NCBI RefSeq assembly: GCF_002278075.1
Contig: NZ_CP022989.1
Location: 434,001-498,000, forward strand
Reading direction: 5' to 3'
Length of the DNA: 64,000 bases
DNA from: Paraburkholderia aromaticivorans
GTDB taxonomy: Bacteria > Pseudomonadota > Gammaproteobacteria > Burkholderiales > Burkholderiaceae
Part shown: one piece after another, positions 1 to 8,898 of the stretch
Numbering within the stretch: position 1 is the first letter of the stretch
Layout: each line of letters opens with the position of its first letter
The notes under the pieces: generated by a model
Database searches by the model: none
What the model was told of the DNA's origin: nothing
What the model saw: the letters and a program-made list of their open reading frames with translations, nothing else
Made by a program: the position numbers and the translations under genes

Positions 1-781
1 CCACCTCGAGGTTCTTCTTCTCGTTCCAGCCACCCACGTTGTACGTCTCGCCTGGCGTGCCGCGCGCGAGCACCTCGCGGATCGCGCTGCAGTGATCGCC
101 CACGTACAGCCAGTCGCGCACGTTCTGGCCGTCCCCATACACCGGCAGCGCGTTGCCCGCGAGCGCGTTGGCGATCATCAGCGGAATCAGCTTCTCGGGG
201 AACTGGTACGGACCGTAGTTGTTCGAGCAGTTCGTGGTGAGCACCGGCAAACCATACGTATGGTGGTAGGCGCGCACCAGATGGTCCGATCCCGCCTTGG
301 TGGCCGAGTACGGGCTGTTCGGCGCGTACGGCGTGGTTTCGGAGAACTGCGGATCAGTAGCGGACAGCGAGCCGAACACTTCGTCGGTCGACACGTGCAG
401 GAAGCGGAAAGCGGCCTTGTCGACCTCGCCGAGCGCGTTCCAGTAGTTGCGCGTCGCCTCGAGCAGCGTGAAGGTGCCGACCACGTTCGTTTGAACGAAA
501 TCAGCCGGTCCATGAATCGAACGGTCAACGTGGCTTTCCGCGGCAAAGTGCAACACGGCACGCGGCTTGTGCTCGGCGAACAGCGCGTCGAGCGCGCCGC
601 GGTCGCAGATATCCGCGCGCACGAAGATGTGCTTCGGATTGCCTTGTTGCGACTTCAGCGTACCCAGATTGCCGGCGTACGTCAGCTTGTCCACGTTCAG
701 TACCGCTTCGTCCGACGCGTTGAGCCAGTCGAGCACGAAATTGGCGCCGATAAAACCGGCGCCGCCCGTTACCAGAATCAT
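1..781 (-). CDS. rfbB: dTDP-glucose 4,6-dehydratase (partial, cut by left edge)
   Basis: Cytoplasmic short-chain dehydrogenase that converts dTDP-glucose to dTDP-4-keto-6-deoxyglucose, the first committed step toward dTDP-rhamnose for O-antigen or exopolysaccharide. About 260 N-terminal residues are present; the C-terminus lies beyond base 1. Visible features are the NAD-binding TGGAGFIG (residues 5-12), the catalytic TDE (132-134) and YSATK (Tyr158/Lys162). The ATG at 781 places the Rossmann motif at the usual N-terminal position. rmlC/A/D-type genes would be expected off the left edge. The upstream neighbour on the same strand is another sugar-nucleotide enzyme, separated by a 459-base gap that carries a candidate promoter. 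Confidence 0.95.
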   Translation of the reverse strand, partial: MILVTGGAGFIGANFVLDWLNASDEAVLNVDKLTYAGNLGTLKSQQGNPKHIFVRADICDRGALDALFAEHKPRAVLHFAAESHVDRSIHGPADFVQTNVVGTFTLLEATRNYWNALGEVDKAAFRFLHVSTDEVFGSLSATDPQFSETTPYAPNSPYSATKAGSDHLVRAYHHTYGLPVLTTNCSNNYGPYQFPEKLIPLMIANALAGNALPVYGDGQNVRDWLYVGDHCSAIREVLARGTPGETYNVGGWNEKKNLEV

Positions 782-1240
782 GAAAATTCCCTTCTAGATG
801 TTGGCGGCGGGTCGAAATGGTTCACTGACCTGCTACCGCGCGTTGTGGTGCGGATTCTTGTCGACGCCCGCCGCCGCCCTTGCAATGCGGGCAGGCGCTC
901 AAACGCCAATCTTATGAAGCCCCGATTATAAAGCGGCCAGCTTTAAAAACTAGAACCCTAACAACTTGAAACAGCTTGACAATTTGGTTTCCATCAGTTG
1001 ATTCGACCGAGACGTTGAAACCCGATCTCGCGGCGAGCGGCCGAAAAGCACGGCGAACCATCGTACCAATGGAATGGGAGCGGACTAAATCAGCGCAATA
1101 CACGGGGAATTGTGCGACGAATAGCGCATATGCCTGAATAATCAAAAGCTCACTCGGCGCATGACGATTGTTTATACGCGAGCGAAGGTGGCGCGTCACC
1201 ACGCCGCAAGAAAAATCGCGGAGGGTTGCAAATAAGACGG
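782..1240. other. Intergenic region with no gene recognised
   Basis: This 459-base gap separates two minus-strand sugar-nucleotide genes. It contains an open frame at 912-1202 (minus) with no recognisable protein character and no convincing start. Apart from the candidate rfbB promoter at 925-953, nothing functional is seen. Confidence 0.5.
925..953 (-). promoter_or_regulatory. Candidate sigma70 promoter for rfbB
   Basis: On the minus strand a perfect TATAAT (925-930) lies 17 bases downstream of a weak -35-like CTAGTT (948-953), about 145 bases upstream of the rfbB start. The surrounding 782-1240 gap is AT-rich for this genome and shows no convincing gene. The -35 match is poor, so this is tentative. 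Confidence 0.35.
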
Positions 1241-2152
1241 TTAAGCCGCGAGCATCCAGCGCAGCGTATCCATGAATGGAATCGCCTCCACTTTCGGCAC
1301 GAGCGTGCGTAGTTTGGCGGGCGATCCGGCCAGTATTTTCACGTCGGTTTGCCGAACGAAGGCCGGATTGATCTGAATCTCGAGTTCGTGGCCTGTCAGG
1401 TCGCTCGCCGCCGTGAGAATTTCACGCAAGGTGAAGGGCGTGCCGGTGCAGACGTTGACCGTCTCGGCAGCCGCTTCGGAGTCGAGCAGCGCTTCATAGG
1501 CGTTGGCCACGTAGCGCACGTCGGAGAAATCGCGCGCGACGTCGATATTGCCGAGTTCGATCGATGGTTCGCGGCGCGCAAAGTGCTCGACGATCTTCGG
1601 CACGAGGAAGTTGGATGCCTGGCCGCGGCCGGTGTAGTTGAACGGCCGCACGATCAGGATCGGCAGCCGGTCGAACCAGGTCCGCACCATTGTTTCCATC
1701 GCCGCCTTGCTGGCGGCGTAGTGATTGACCGGCGTGACCGGAAAACTCTCGTCGATCGCGTCGCTCGTCACATTGCCGTAGACGTTCGCGCTGCTCGCAA
1801 TCAACAGCTTGCGCGGCGTGTGACCCACAGCGGCGCACGCCTCCAGCAGATTCAACGTGCCGAGCACGTTGACGCGGTAAAAGTCGAGCGGATCGTTATG
1901 GCCCACGAAGCTGATTGCAGCCAGATGGACGATGTAGTCGGGGCGCGCGATTTCGATCGCGCGCCGGCAGGCGTCCGGCGACGTGATGTCGAGCCTCACG
2001 CGAGTGGGCGTTTCCGGCTCGCTGCGCCCCGCGACCGTTTCGATCACAGTGTGGCCTCGGCCGAGCAGGTTATCGACCAGATAGCGGCCAGTGAAGCCGC
2101 TCGCGCCGGTTACGAGCGTACGGATAGGTTGCTGCGCATGAAAAGACGACAT
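1241..2152 (-). CDS. NAD(P)-dependent sugar-nucleotide epimerase/reductase, Rmd-like
   Basis: Extended short-chain dehydrogenase of 303 residues with TGASGFTG (15-22) and a YAASK catalytic pair (Tyr145/Lys149). The overall look (VNVLGTLNLLEA, FNYTGRGQ, DVARDFSDV) resembles GDP-4-keto-6-deoxymannose reductase (Rmd), which makes GDP-D-rhamnose, and the related talose synthases. The exact substrate cannot be read from sequence. No Gmd lies next to it inside the window; the nearest is at 53.9 kb in another locus, so a partner could lie off the left edge. It sits upstream of rfbB on the same strand and is divergent from apaH, so it most likely serves surface polysaccharide synthesis. Confidence 0.8.
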   Translation of the reverse strand: MSSFHAQQPIRTLVTGASGFTGRYLVDNLLGRGHTVIETVAGRSEPETPTRVRLDITSPDACRRAIEIARPDYIVHLAAISFVGHNDPLDFYRVNVLGTLNLLEACAAVGHTPRKLLIASSANVYGNVTSDAIDESFPVTPVNHYAASKAAMETMVRTWFDRLPILIVRPFNYTGRGQASNFLVPKIVEHFARREPSIELGNIDVARDFSDVRYVANAYEALLDSEAAAETVNVCTGTPFTLREILTAASDLTGHELEIQINPAFVRQTDVKILAGSPAKLRTLVPKVEAIPFMDTLRWMLAA

Positions 2153-2329
2153 GCTGTTCTCCGTTCACGAGGGTCATCGTGTTGTGCTGCAATATCGCGC
2201 GCGCCGTTCGCCGGAGCACTTGCCGGCGGCGTCTTGCGCCGCCTGACGCGATACGGGCACTTCAAACGGGCTATTATGTCACGCTAGCATGCTGCACTGC
2301 CCAACGCGGCACGCCTCGTGCGTAACAGC

Positions 2330-3235
2330 ATGTATCAAACCGCCCTTACTTCCTCGATGACACCCGCCACTCCGTCTTTCGCTTCCTCCGCCCAGCACCC
2401 GGTCCCGCTCGCGTTCGGGGATCTGCAAGGTTGCCGCACGCCGTTCCAGCAACTGCTCGCCAAGGCCGCGCCGCCGGCCGGCACGCCGCTGTGGTTCGCG
2501 GGCGACCTGATCAACCGCGGCGCCGAGTCGCTCGCTACGCTGCGCGACGTGATTGCGCTGGGCGAGCGCGCGGTGCCGGTGCTGGGCAATCACGATCTGC
2601 ACCTGCTGTCGGTGTCGGCGGGGATTCGCAAGTCGAAGAAAGGCGACACGATCGACGAGATTCTCGCCGCGCCGGATGCCGCCGACCTCCTCGAATGGGT
2701 CCGGCACCGTCCGCTCGCCCACTTCGACAACGGCATGCTGATGGTCCATGCCGGCGTTCTGCCGCAGTGGGATGCGACCATGACGCTCGAACTCGCCGAC
2801 GAATTGCAGCGCGCCCTGCGCGCGCCGAACTGGAAGGAGACGCTCGCCGGTTTGTACGGCAATGAGCCGAACCGGTGGAAGCCGGGACTGAAGGGCATCG
2901 AGCGGCTGCGCCTGACGTGCAGCGCGTTGACGCGACTGCGCTTCTGCAACGCCGAAGGCGCGATGGATTTCAGCAGCAGCGGCGGCCTGAACGCGGCGCC
3001 GCCCGGTTGCATGCCGTGGTTCGATGTGCCGTCGCGCGAGACTGCCGACGTGACGGTCGTGTTCGGTCATTGGGCCGCGCTCGGCTTGACCTTGCGCGAC
3101 AACCTGATCGGACTCGACTCAGGCTGCGTGTGGGGTGAAAAGCTGTCTGCCGTGCGACTCGCGCGAAACCCCGCGGAACGCACGCTGACGCAGGTCGATT
3201 GTGATAACTGTCGCGCGCCGGGCGGCGGCAACTAA
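2330..3235 (+). CDS. apaH: Symmetrical bis(5'-nucleosyl)-tetraphosphatase
   Basis: Hydrolyses Ap4A and related dinucleotides to ADP in the cytoplasm. It carries the metallophosphoesterase motifs in order: GDLQG (30-34, family consensus GDIQG), GDLINRG (58-64), GNHD (86-89), and downstream HAG and FGHW. The ATG at 2330 is preferred over an in-frame GTG at 2318; a later ATG at 2357 is also possible because the first 25 residues look unstructured. The 301-residue product is slightly longer than typical ApaH. An IS5-family element begins one base after the TAA stop, so the extreme C-terminus (CRAPGGGN) could have been altered by the insertion. Confidence 0.93.
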   Translation: MYQTALTSSMTPATPSFASSAQHPVPLAFGDLQGCRTPFQQLLAKAAPPAGTPLWFAGDLINRGAESLATLRDVIALGERAVPVLGNHDLHLLSVSAGIRKSKKGDTIDEILAAPDAADLLEWVRHRPLAHFDNGMLMVHAGVLPQWDATMTLELADELQRALRAPNWKETLAGLYGNEPNRWKPGLKGIERLRLTCSALTRLRFCNAEGAMDFSSSGGLNAAPPGCMPWFDVPSRETADVTVVFGHWAALGLTLRDNLIGLDSGCVWGEKLSAVRLARNPAERTLTQVDCDNCRAPGGGN

Positions 3236-3253
3236 GAAGCTGTTGCGAAATTA
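3236..3253 (+). repeat. Left terminal inverted repeat of IS5-family element
   Basis: Eighteen bases starting GAAGCTGTTGCG that match the reverse complement of 4131-4148 perfectly. Confidence 0.92.
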
Positions 3254-3321
3254 AGTTCTGGGGCTGTTAACTTTTCTGGCTTGGTGTTAACTTTCTGTCT
3301 TGTTTTGCCTGACAGGAAGCG

Positions 3322-4133
3322 ATGTCTAAAGAACTCATAGACGACGAACTGTGGTCACTCATCGAACCACTTCTGCCTGCGCGAGCACCTCGCAATCGGC
3401 AATATGCCGGGCGCAAGCCAACACCCGACCGCGCTGTACTGACGGGCATCGTGTTCGTACTGCGCTCAGGCATTGCGTGGAATCTCCTGCCGCAGGAGAT
3501 GGGGTGCGGCTCAGGCACTGCCTGTTGGCGACGGCTCGTCGCATGGCAGGAAGCAGGCGTCTGGCAACGCATCCACGAAACGCTGCTGGCCGAACTGCGT
3601 CGTCGTGGCGAAATCGATTTGTCGCGCGCGCTCGTGGACAGTTCATCGATTCGCGCCGTGCTGGCGGGAAAAAAACCGGCCCGAATCCCACGGACCGGCG
3701 CAAGCTCGGCAGCAAACACCACCTCATCGTCGACGCGCAAGGCATCCCGCTCGCGGTCATCCTGAGTGCAGCGAACCGCCACGACATTACCCAACTCGAT
3801 GCGCTGGTTGAGGCAATTCCGCACATCAGAGGCAAGCGGGGGCACCCCTTGCATAAACCACAAATCGTTCAGGGCGACCGGGGCTACAGTTCCGAACCAC
3901 ATCGGCAACGTTTGAGAGAACGCGGCATCACGCCGGTGCTCGCAAAAATTGGCTCGCCCCATGGAAGTGGTCTCGGCAAAACGCGCTGGCCAGTCGAGCG
4001 TTCGATTGCATGGCTTCACTCGTTTCGACGCCTGAAAATTCGCTACGAACGTTATGCCCATATCCATGAAGCCTTCCTCTCTCTGGCTTGTGCCTTAATT
4101 TGCTGGACACGTCTCAAGCCAATGTTTAACTAA
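3322..4133 (+). CDS. IS5-family transposase made by -1 frameshifting
   Basis: DDE transposase of the IS5 family. The first frame starts at ATG 3322 and runs to 3765; the second frame carries the catalytic C-terminal half to 4133. The junction is seven A bases at 3669-3675, where a -1 slip joins the halves into about 270 residues. Asp of ALVDSSS lies in the first part. Asp of QGDRGYSS and Glu of VERSIAW lie in the second. Programmed -1 frameshifting on A-runs is known in the IS427 group, so this is probably functional rather than broken. It shares no operon with its host neighbours. Confidence 0.88.
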
Positions 4134-4148
4134 TTTCGCAACAGCTTC
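4131..4148 (-). repeat. Right terminal inverted repeat of IS5-family element
   Basis: Eighteen bases exactly complementary to the left repeat at 3236-3253. Confidence 0.92.
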
Positions 4149-4279
4149 AAAGGCAGTCACGAAGCGCGGTCACTAAGCGCCACAATTACGCGCGGACAAG
4201 TGAGGAAGACAACCAGGAGCGGCAATTGAGCGCGCCAACCAAGGGCGCCACATAAGCGCGGCGACCCGGCCCAACGCCG

Positions 4280-5140
4280 TTAGGCCGAACGCCCTGATTG
4301 ATCGACCTCAGTAACCTGATTCACCTGGTCGGCCACTTCGATCGGCGTTCCCGTGGAGGCGGGTGTGGCGGCCCGCTCCGCGATCACCGCACCGCTCACC
4401 GCGGCGCCGCTTTGCATCTGCCGCAACGCCTGCGCAATCACGCCTTCCGCCTCCGCCGCCAGCGTGCGACGGTCGGCCCCCGGCGCGAGCGGCGCGCCCA
4501 CGTAGACATGCGCGGTCAATGGTCCGCCACGCAGCAGCAGATTCAACGAATCGGCGAGCGACAGATCGTCGATATAGGCCGGCGCGGTGGACTGCCGGCC
4601 CTGCGCGTCCTCATACATGATGCACAGCGGCTGCACCGGCACGGACGCCGACACGGCCGCCTGAAACATGTTCGCGTGAAACGGCAGCACCGCGAGTCCA
4701 TTGGACGTGGTGCCCTCGGGAAACACGCACATCAATTCGCCTGCACCGAGACGGTCGGACAGTTCGTGCATGATTCGCTTCGCGTCGCTACGCTTCTCGC
4801 GCTGAATGAACACCGTGTCCAGCTGCTGCGCGAGCCAGCCGACCACCGGCCATTGCCGGATTTCGGCCTTCGAGACAAACGGCGTGGGACGCCACGCGTT
4901 GATCACGTAGATGTCGATCCACGAAATGTGGTTGGCGACCACCAGCGCGCCGCGGTCAAGCCGCGCGCTGTCGTTATGCACGACGAGCCGCATGCCGCAC
5001 AGGCGCAACATCTTCAGCGACCATTCGCGATTGAGCGCGTGCCGCGCGTCAGCGCCGGCTTTGGGAAAGCGCGTCGCCACGATCCACATGCCGTGCAGCA
5101 GATGAGCGACGAGGCGGGCCTTGCGTAACGCGATCTTCAT
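4280..5140 (-). CDS. 1-acyl-sn-glycerol-3-phosphate acyltransferase (PlsC family)
   Basis: Membrane-associated acyltransferase expected to acylate lysophosphatidic acid in phospholipid synthesis. It has the family's NHISWID (HxxxxD) active site, a downstream FPEGTTS substrate motif, and a hydrophobic N-terminal stretch around HLLHGMWIVATRF. The ATG at 5140 is chosen because longer frames run back into pyrC' and add 35 residues without character. The resulting 286 residues suit the family. It lies 61 bases downstream of pyrC' on the same strand and may be cotranscribed with it. The C-terminal 40 residues are Ala/Thr/Val-rich and probably disordered. Confidence 0.88.
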   Translation of the reverse strand: MKIALRKARLVAHLLHGMWIVATRFPKAGADARHALNREWSLKMLRLCGMRLVVHNDSARLDRGALVVANHISWIDIYVINAWRPTPFVSKAEIRQWPVVGWLAQQLDTVFIQREKRSDAKRIMHELSDRLGAGELMCVFPEGTTSNGLAVLPFHANMFQAAVSASVPVQPLCIMYEDAQGRQSTAPAYIDDLSLADSLNLLLRGGPLTAHVYVGAPLAPGADRRTLAAEAEGVIAQALRQMQSGAAVSGAVIAERAATPASTGTPIEVADQVNQVTEVDQSGRSA

Positions 5141-5201
5141 GGTCGGGGCGTTCCTTAACGTGCCAATGAGGGGGCCGCTGACAGGCCCAATGCTGCGGAC
5201 A

Positions 5202-6482
5202 TTAGCGCTGTTCGAATGCGACGTGACCGGACACGATGGTCGCACGCACGCGCGCCGGCAACTCGTAGCCGAGGAACGGCGTGTTGTGCCCCTGGCTCTT
5301 CAACGCACGCGGCTCGACGCGCCAATGCGCGTTGCGATCGAACACGCAGAGATCGGCCACGCCGCCCACGGCGATGCGGCCCGCCGCTTCCAGCTTGAGC
5401 ACGTCGGTCGGCGCCGTGGTGATGCGATTCAGCGCCTTGGCGAGCGGCACGCCCGCTTCGTCGGCCCACTTCACCGTCAGCGACAGGAACAGCTCCAGGC
5501 CGGTCGCCCCGGGCGTCGCTTCGGCGAACGGTAGCAGCTTTTCGTCGTCGTCGACCGGCGTATGGTCGGAGCAGATCGCGTCGATCGTGCCGTCGACCAG
5601 ACCCGCGCGGATCGCTTCGCGATCGCGCTGTTGGCGCAGCGGCGGATCAAGCCGGAACTGCGCGTCAAAGTAACCGATATCGAGGTCGATCAGATGTACG
5701 TGATTCACGGTGACATCGCACGAGACCGGCAAGCCCTCCGCCTTCGCGGCACGCATCAGCGCAATCCCCGCCGCCGACGAGACATGCGACAGATGCACCC
5801 GCGCGCCCGTCACGCGCACCAGCTCGAAGATGGTGTGCAGTGCGATGGTCTCCGCCGACACCGGCACGCCCGACAGCCCCAATCGCGACGCCAGCGCGCC
5901 GCTCGCGGCCACGCCGCCCCTGCCGAGATACGCGTCCACCGGACGCAGCCACACGGTGTAGCCGTAGGTCTTCGCGTATTGCAGCGCGCGCATCAGCACC
6001 TGCGTATCGACCACCGGCACGTCGGCCTGCGAAAAGCCGATGCAGCCCGCTTCCGTCAACTCGACCATCTCGGTGATGACCTGGCCCTTGAGGCCGACCG
6101 TCAACGCGCCGAGCGGATATACGTGCGCCTGGTTCAGATTGCGCGCGCGGAACTTCAGCATCTCGACGAGGCCCGGTTCATCGAGCGTCGGATCGGTGTC
6201 CGGCGGACACACGAGGCTCGTCACGCCGCCGGCGAGCGCCGCGGCCATTTCGGATTCGAGCGTCGCCTTGTGTTCGTAGCCCGGTTCGCGCAATCGCGCG
6301 GACAGATCGACCAGACCCGGCACGACACAGAGGCCCTGGGCGTCGATCGTCTTCGCCGCGTTGAAGTCCGCGGGCGCGTTGCCGATGGCGACGATCTTTT
6401 CCGCTTCGATAAAAATATCCTGCTGCTGTTCGGTGCCCGCTGCCGGATCGATCAGCGTGCCACCTTTTATATGAATCTTCAT
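5202..6482 (-). CDS. pyrC': Dihydroorotase-like protein PyrC' (probably catalytically inactive)
   Basis: Member of the dihydroorotase/amidohydrolase family, 426 residues, encoded with pyrB. The first metal-binding motif, normally DxHxHLREPG, reads DLSARLREPG (59-68), so both histidines of the HxH pair are missing. HLSH and SDHTP remain. In pseudomonads an inactive PyrC' is needed to assemble aspartate transcarbamoylase, and this protein most likely plays that structural role. The ATG at 6482 (second codon of a longer TTG frame) has GGAG eight bases upstream. A TnpB element now separates it from pyrB, so its expression may depend on read-through or a new promoter. A true PyrC should lie elsewhere in the genome. 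Confidence 0.9.
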   Translation of the reverse strand: MKIHIKGGTLIDPAAGTEQQQDIFIEAEKIVAIGNAPADFNAAKTIDAQGLCVVPGLVDLSARLREPGYEHKATLESEMAAALAGGVTSLVCPPDTDPTLDEPGLVEMLKFRARNLNQAHVYPLGALTVGLKGQVITEMVELTEAGCIGFSQADVPVVDTQVLMRALQYAKTYGYTVWLRPVDAYLGRGGVAASGALASRLGLSGVPVSAETIALHTIFELVRVTGARVHLSHVSSAAGIALMRAAKAEGLPVSCDVTVNHVHLIDLDIGYFDAQFRLDPPLRQQRDREAIRAGLVDGTIDAICSDHTPVDDDEKLLPFAEATPGATGLELFLSLTVKWADEAGVPLAKALNRITTAPTDVLKLEAAGRIAVGGVADLCVFDRNAHWRVEPRALKSQGHNTPFLGYELPARVRATIVSGHVAFEQR

Positions 6483-6567
6483 CAAATTTGCTCCGGGAAA
6501 CCCCGCCCCTCAAGGGCAAGGAGTGAGAGAGACGCAGCCGCGAGCATGCGTCTCCCGATTATCTATC

Positions 6568-6593
6568 TCACACAAACATATGATACTGTGTGA
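6568..6593 (+). repeat. Left-end stem-loop of the TnpB element
   Basis: Perfect 7-bp inverted repeat TCACACA (6568-6574) and TGTGTGA (6587-6593) with a 12-base loop, ending four bases before the tnpB start codon. Subterminal hairpins of this kind are recognised by TnpA in the IS200/IS605 family. Confidence 0.65.
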
Positions 6594-6596
6594 AGC

Positions 6597-7730
6597 ATGA
6601 ACATTAAGCGCGCGTATCGATTCCGGTTCTACCCGACGCCCGAGCAGGAAGCGATTCTTGCCAAGACGTTTGGGTGCGCGCGTTTTGCCTATAACCACAT
6701 GCTTCGGTTGCGTACCGATGCGTGGTATCAGCGTCAGGAACGGGTCGGATATCACGAAACTTCCGCAGTGCTCACAGCGCTCAAAAAAACATCTGAGCAC
6801 GCATGGCTGAACGAAGTCAGTTCGGTTCCGGTGCAGCAGGCCTTGCGCCACTTGCAAACGGCATTTACGAACTTCTTCGCCAAGCGCGCGAAGTATCCGA
6901 GTTTCAAGCGCAAGGACGGCGCGCAATCTGCCGAGTACACGACGAGCGCTTTCAAGTGGGATGGCGCGTCATTGAACCTCGCAAAGATGGATGCGCCGCT
7001 TGCGATTCGATGGTCACGTCCTATCCCGACCGGTGCGAAGGTAACGACCGTCACGGTGTCGAGAGACCAATCAGGCAGATACCATGTCTCAATGCTGTGC
7101 GATGACGCAGTAACCGCGAAGCCAGAGGTATCGGGCAAAGTTGGCATCGACTTTGGTCTGACGCACTTCGCAATCCTTTCTACCGGCGAGAAGATCGCGG
7201 CCCCTAACACGTTTCGAAGGAACGAGGCCAAGCTCGCCAAGCTGCAACGGAGACTAGCGAAGAAGCAAACGGGCTCCGCCAATCGCATGAAGGCAAAGCT
7301 TAAAGTTGCACGAATGCATGCGAGGACAGCAGATTCCCGACGAGACTTCCTGCACAAACTTTCGAGCCGGCTGATTAACGAAAACCAAGTGATCGCCGTC
7401 GAAAGCCTTGCCGTCAGCAACATGAAGAAGAACCGTTGCCTTGCAAAGTCTATCAGCGATGCAAGTTGGTCTGAGTTCACCCGCCAACTAGAATACAAAG
7501 CGCAGTGGTACGGACGCACGTTGATCGGCATCGACAGGTGGTACCCGTCAAGCAAACGATGTGGCGGTTGCGGACATATAATGCCCAAAATGCCGTTGAA
7601 TGTCCGCGCATGGACCTGCCCGGAATGCGACAGCATCCATGATCGCGACATCAACGCTGCGCGCAATGTTTTGGCCGCCGGACTGGCGGCGTCAGCCCAT
7701 GGAGAAGGCGTAAGTCCCATGTCTCTGTGA
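6597..7730 (+). CDS. tnpB: TnpB RNA-guided nuclease (IS605 OrfB family)
   Basis: RuvC-type nuclease, 377 residues, related to Cas12. TnpB proteins cut DNA guided by an RNA from the element's right end, favouring element retention. Visible features are an N-terminal helix-turn-helix-like region (YPTPEQEAILAKTFG), RuvC-I Asp185 in GIDFGLTH, RuvC-II Glu269 in IAVESLAV, and RuvC-III Asp351 in HDRDINAARN. A zinc ribbon (CGGC at 322-325, CPEC at 341-344) is also present. All catalytic residues are intact. The gene is antisense to the pyr genes. No TnpA is encoded nearby, so mobility would need a transposase in trans. Confidence 0.93.
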   Translation: MNIKRAYRFRFYPTPEQEAILAKTFGCARFAYNHMLRLRTDAWYQRQERVGYHETSAVLTALKKTSEHAWLNEVSSVPVQQALRHLQTAFTNFFAKRAKYPSFKRKDGAQSAEYTTSAFKWDGASLNLAKMDAPLAIRWSRPIPTGAKVTTVTVSRDQSGRYHVSMLCDDAVTAKPEVSGKVGIDFGLTHFAILSTGEKIAAPNTFRRNEAKLAKLQRRLAKKQTGSANRMKAKLKVARMHARTADSRRDFLHKLSSRLINENQVIAVESLAVSNMKKNRCLAKSISDASWSEFTRQLEYKAQWYGRTLIGIDRWYPSSKRCGGCGHIMPKMPLNVRAWTCPECDSIHDRDINAARNVLAAGLAASAHGEGVSPMSL

Positions 7731-7797
7731 GATGAAGTTGGGTTGCCGTCTGTGAAGTGGGAATCCCCTTCCTTCTTAGGGAGGGGAGCAGTCAAGC
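7731..7797 (+). ncRNA. Probable right end / omega-RNA 3' region of the TnpB element
   Basis: Just after the tnpB stop is an 8-bp hairpin (7765-7772 with 7779-7786, one T-G wobble, 6-base loop) followed by AGCAGTCAAG. By analogy with characterised IS605-family TnpB elements, the guide RNA scaffold overlaps the tnpB 3' end and finishes here. The guide would start in the flanking pyrB-proximal DNA near 7797. The RNA itself is inferred. Confidence 0.55.
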
Positions 7798-7872
7798 GCT
7801 GCCTTATGTTCAGCCAAGTTCTGCCTGATTTGTTGAGTGCTTGCCGCGCACGGCTTGTTTGCCGCGGCGAGA

Positions 7873-8898
7873 TCAATCGTGATTGCCCGCGACAATCCCC
7901 ATCACCGCCATGCGCACCGCGATACCGAAGGTCACCTGGTTCAGAATCACCGATTGCGGGCCATCGGCCACTTGCGAATCGATTTCGACGCCGCGGTTCA
8001 TCGGGCCCGGGTGCATCACGATCGCGTCGGGCGCGGCGAGCGCAAGGCGCTCGGGCGTCAAGCCCCAGCTCTTGAAGTACTCCTGCGCCGACGGCAGCAA
8101 TGCGCCGCTCATCCGCTCGTTCTGCAGACGCAACATGATGATCACGTCGACGTCCTTCAGGCCTTCGTCGAGGTTGTGGAATACGCGCACACCCATCTGT
8201 TCGAGGCCGCCCGGCAGCAGCGTGCGCGGACCGATCGCGCGCACTTCCGGCACGCCGAGCGTGGTCAGCGCATGAATGTCGGAGCGCGCGACCCGCGAAT
8301 GCAGAATGTCGCCGACGATCGCCACGCGCAGCTTCGTGAAATCCTTCTTGTAGTGGCGGATCGTGTACATGTCGAGCAGCCCCTGGGTGGGGTGCGCATG
8401 ACGGCCGTCGCCGGCATTGATCACGTGCACGTGGGGCGCGCAATGCTGGGCGATCAGATACGGCGCGCCGCTCGACGCATGGCGCACGACGAACATGTCG
8501 GCATGCATCGCCGAGAGGTTGTTGATCGTGTCGAGCAGCGACTCGCCCTTGCTGGTGGACGACGCGTTGATGTTCAGATTCAGCACGTCGGCGGACAAAC
8601 GCGTCGCGGCGATCTCGAAAGTGGTGCGGGTGCGCGTCGAGTTCTCGAAGAACAGGTTGAACACCGACTTGCCGCGCAGCAGCGGCACCTTCTTCACTTC
8701 GCGATCGGTCACGCTGACGAACTGGTCAGCGGTATCGAGAATGTGATTGACGATCGCCTTCGGCAAGCCCTCGATCGACAACAGATGTTTGAGCTCGCCG
8801 TTTTTCGTGAGCTGCGGGTTGCCCTTGAGGAAGCCATAACGGAAGCGCTCGGTGGCGCTATCGGCGGAATCCTTGAGGGCCTGGGTGGCGGTGTTCAT
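7873..8898 (-). CDS. pyrB: Aspartate carbamoyltransferase catalytic subunit
   Basis: Condenses carbamoyl phosphate and aspartate to carbamoyl-aspartate, the second step of de novo pyrimidine synthesis. It is a full-length 341-residue protein with the carbamoyl-phosphate motif [20 protein letters not shown], and HPGPMNRG near the C-terminus. The N-terminus is about 30 residues longer than in E. coli, as is common for PyrB proteins that pair with PyrC'. pyrR lies upstream (197-base gap). pyrC' lies downstream but is now separated by the TnpB element. Confidence 0.97.
   Translation of the reverse strand: MNTATQALKDSADSATERFRYGFLKGNPQLTKNGELKHLLSIEGLPKAIVNHILDTADQFVSVTDREVKKVPLLRGKSVFNLFFENSTRTRTTFEIAATRLSADVLNLNINASSTSKGESLLDTINNLSAMHADMFVVRHASSGAPYLIAQHCAPHVHVINAGDGRHAHPTQGLLDMYTIRHYKKDFTKLRVAIVGDILHSRVARSDIHALTTLGVPEVRAIGPRTLLPGGLEQMGVRVFHNLDEGLKDVDVIIMLRLQNERMSGALLPSAQEYFKSWGLTPERLALAAPDAIVMHPGPMNRGVEIDSQVADGPQSVILNQVTFGIAVRMAVMGIVAGNHD

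Larger units (their letters stand above)
3236..4148 (+). mobile_element. IS5-family insertion sequence, 913 bp
   Basis: The element is bounded by perfect 18-bp terminal inverted repeats, 3236-3253 and 4131-4148. It encloses a single transposase read in two frames joined at a run of seven A bases. The short length, repeat sequence and frameshifted DDE transposase fit the IS5 family (IS427/IS402-like groups). No clear target-site duplication is visible at the junctions. The left repeat starts immediately after the apaH stop codon. Confidence 0.92.
6565..7797 (+). mobile_element. IS605/IS1341-type element carrying only tnpB (approximate ends)
   Basis: The element contains a tnpB gene with no Y1 transposase gene. 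At the left is a stem-loop with 7-bp arms TCACACA/TGTGTGA (6568-6574, 6587-6593). At the right a hairpin (7765-7786) is followed by AGCAGTCAAG, which is typical of IS605-family right ends. Exact borders cannot be fixed without the empty site, and these elements make no target duplication. It lies between pyrB and pyrC' in the opposite orientation to both. Confidence 0.8.

Noticed and set aside
912..1202. 96-codon minus-strand frame upstream of rfbB
   Set aside because: No ribosome site, no protein character, and it overlaps the candidate rfbB promoter.
6752..8443. 563-codon minus-strand frame across tnpB and pyrB
   Set aside because: It is antisense to tnpB and out of frame with pyrB; both real genes have complete motifs.
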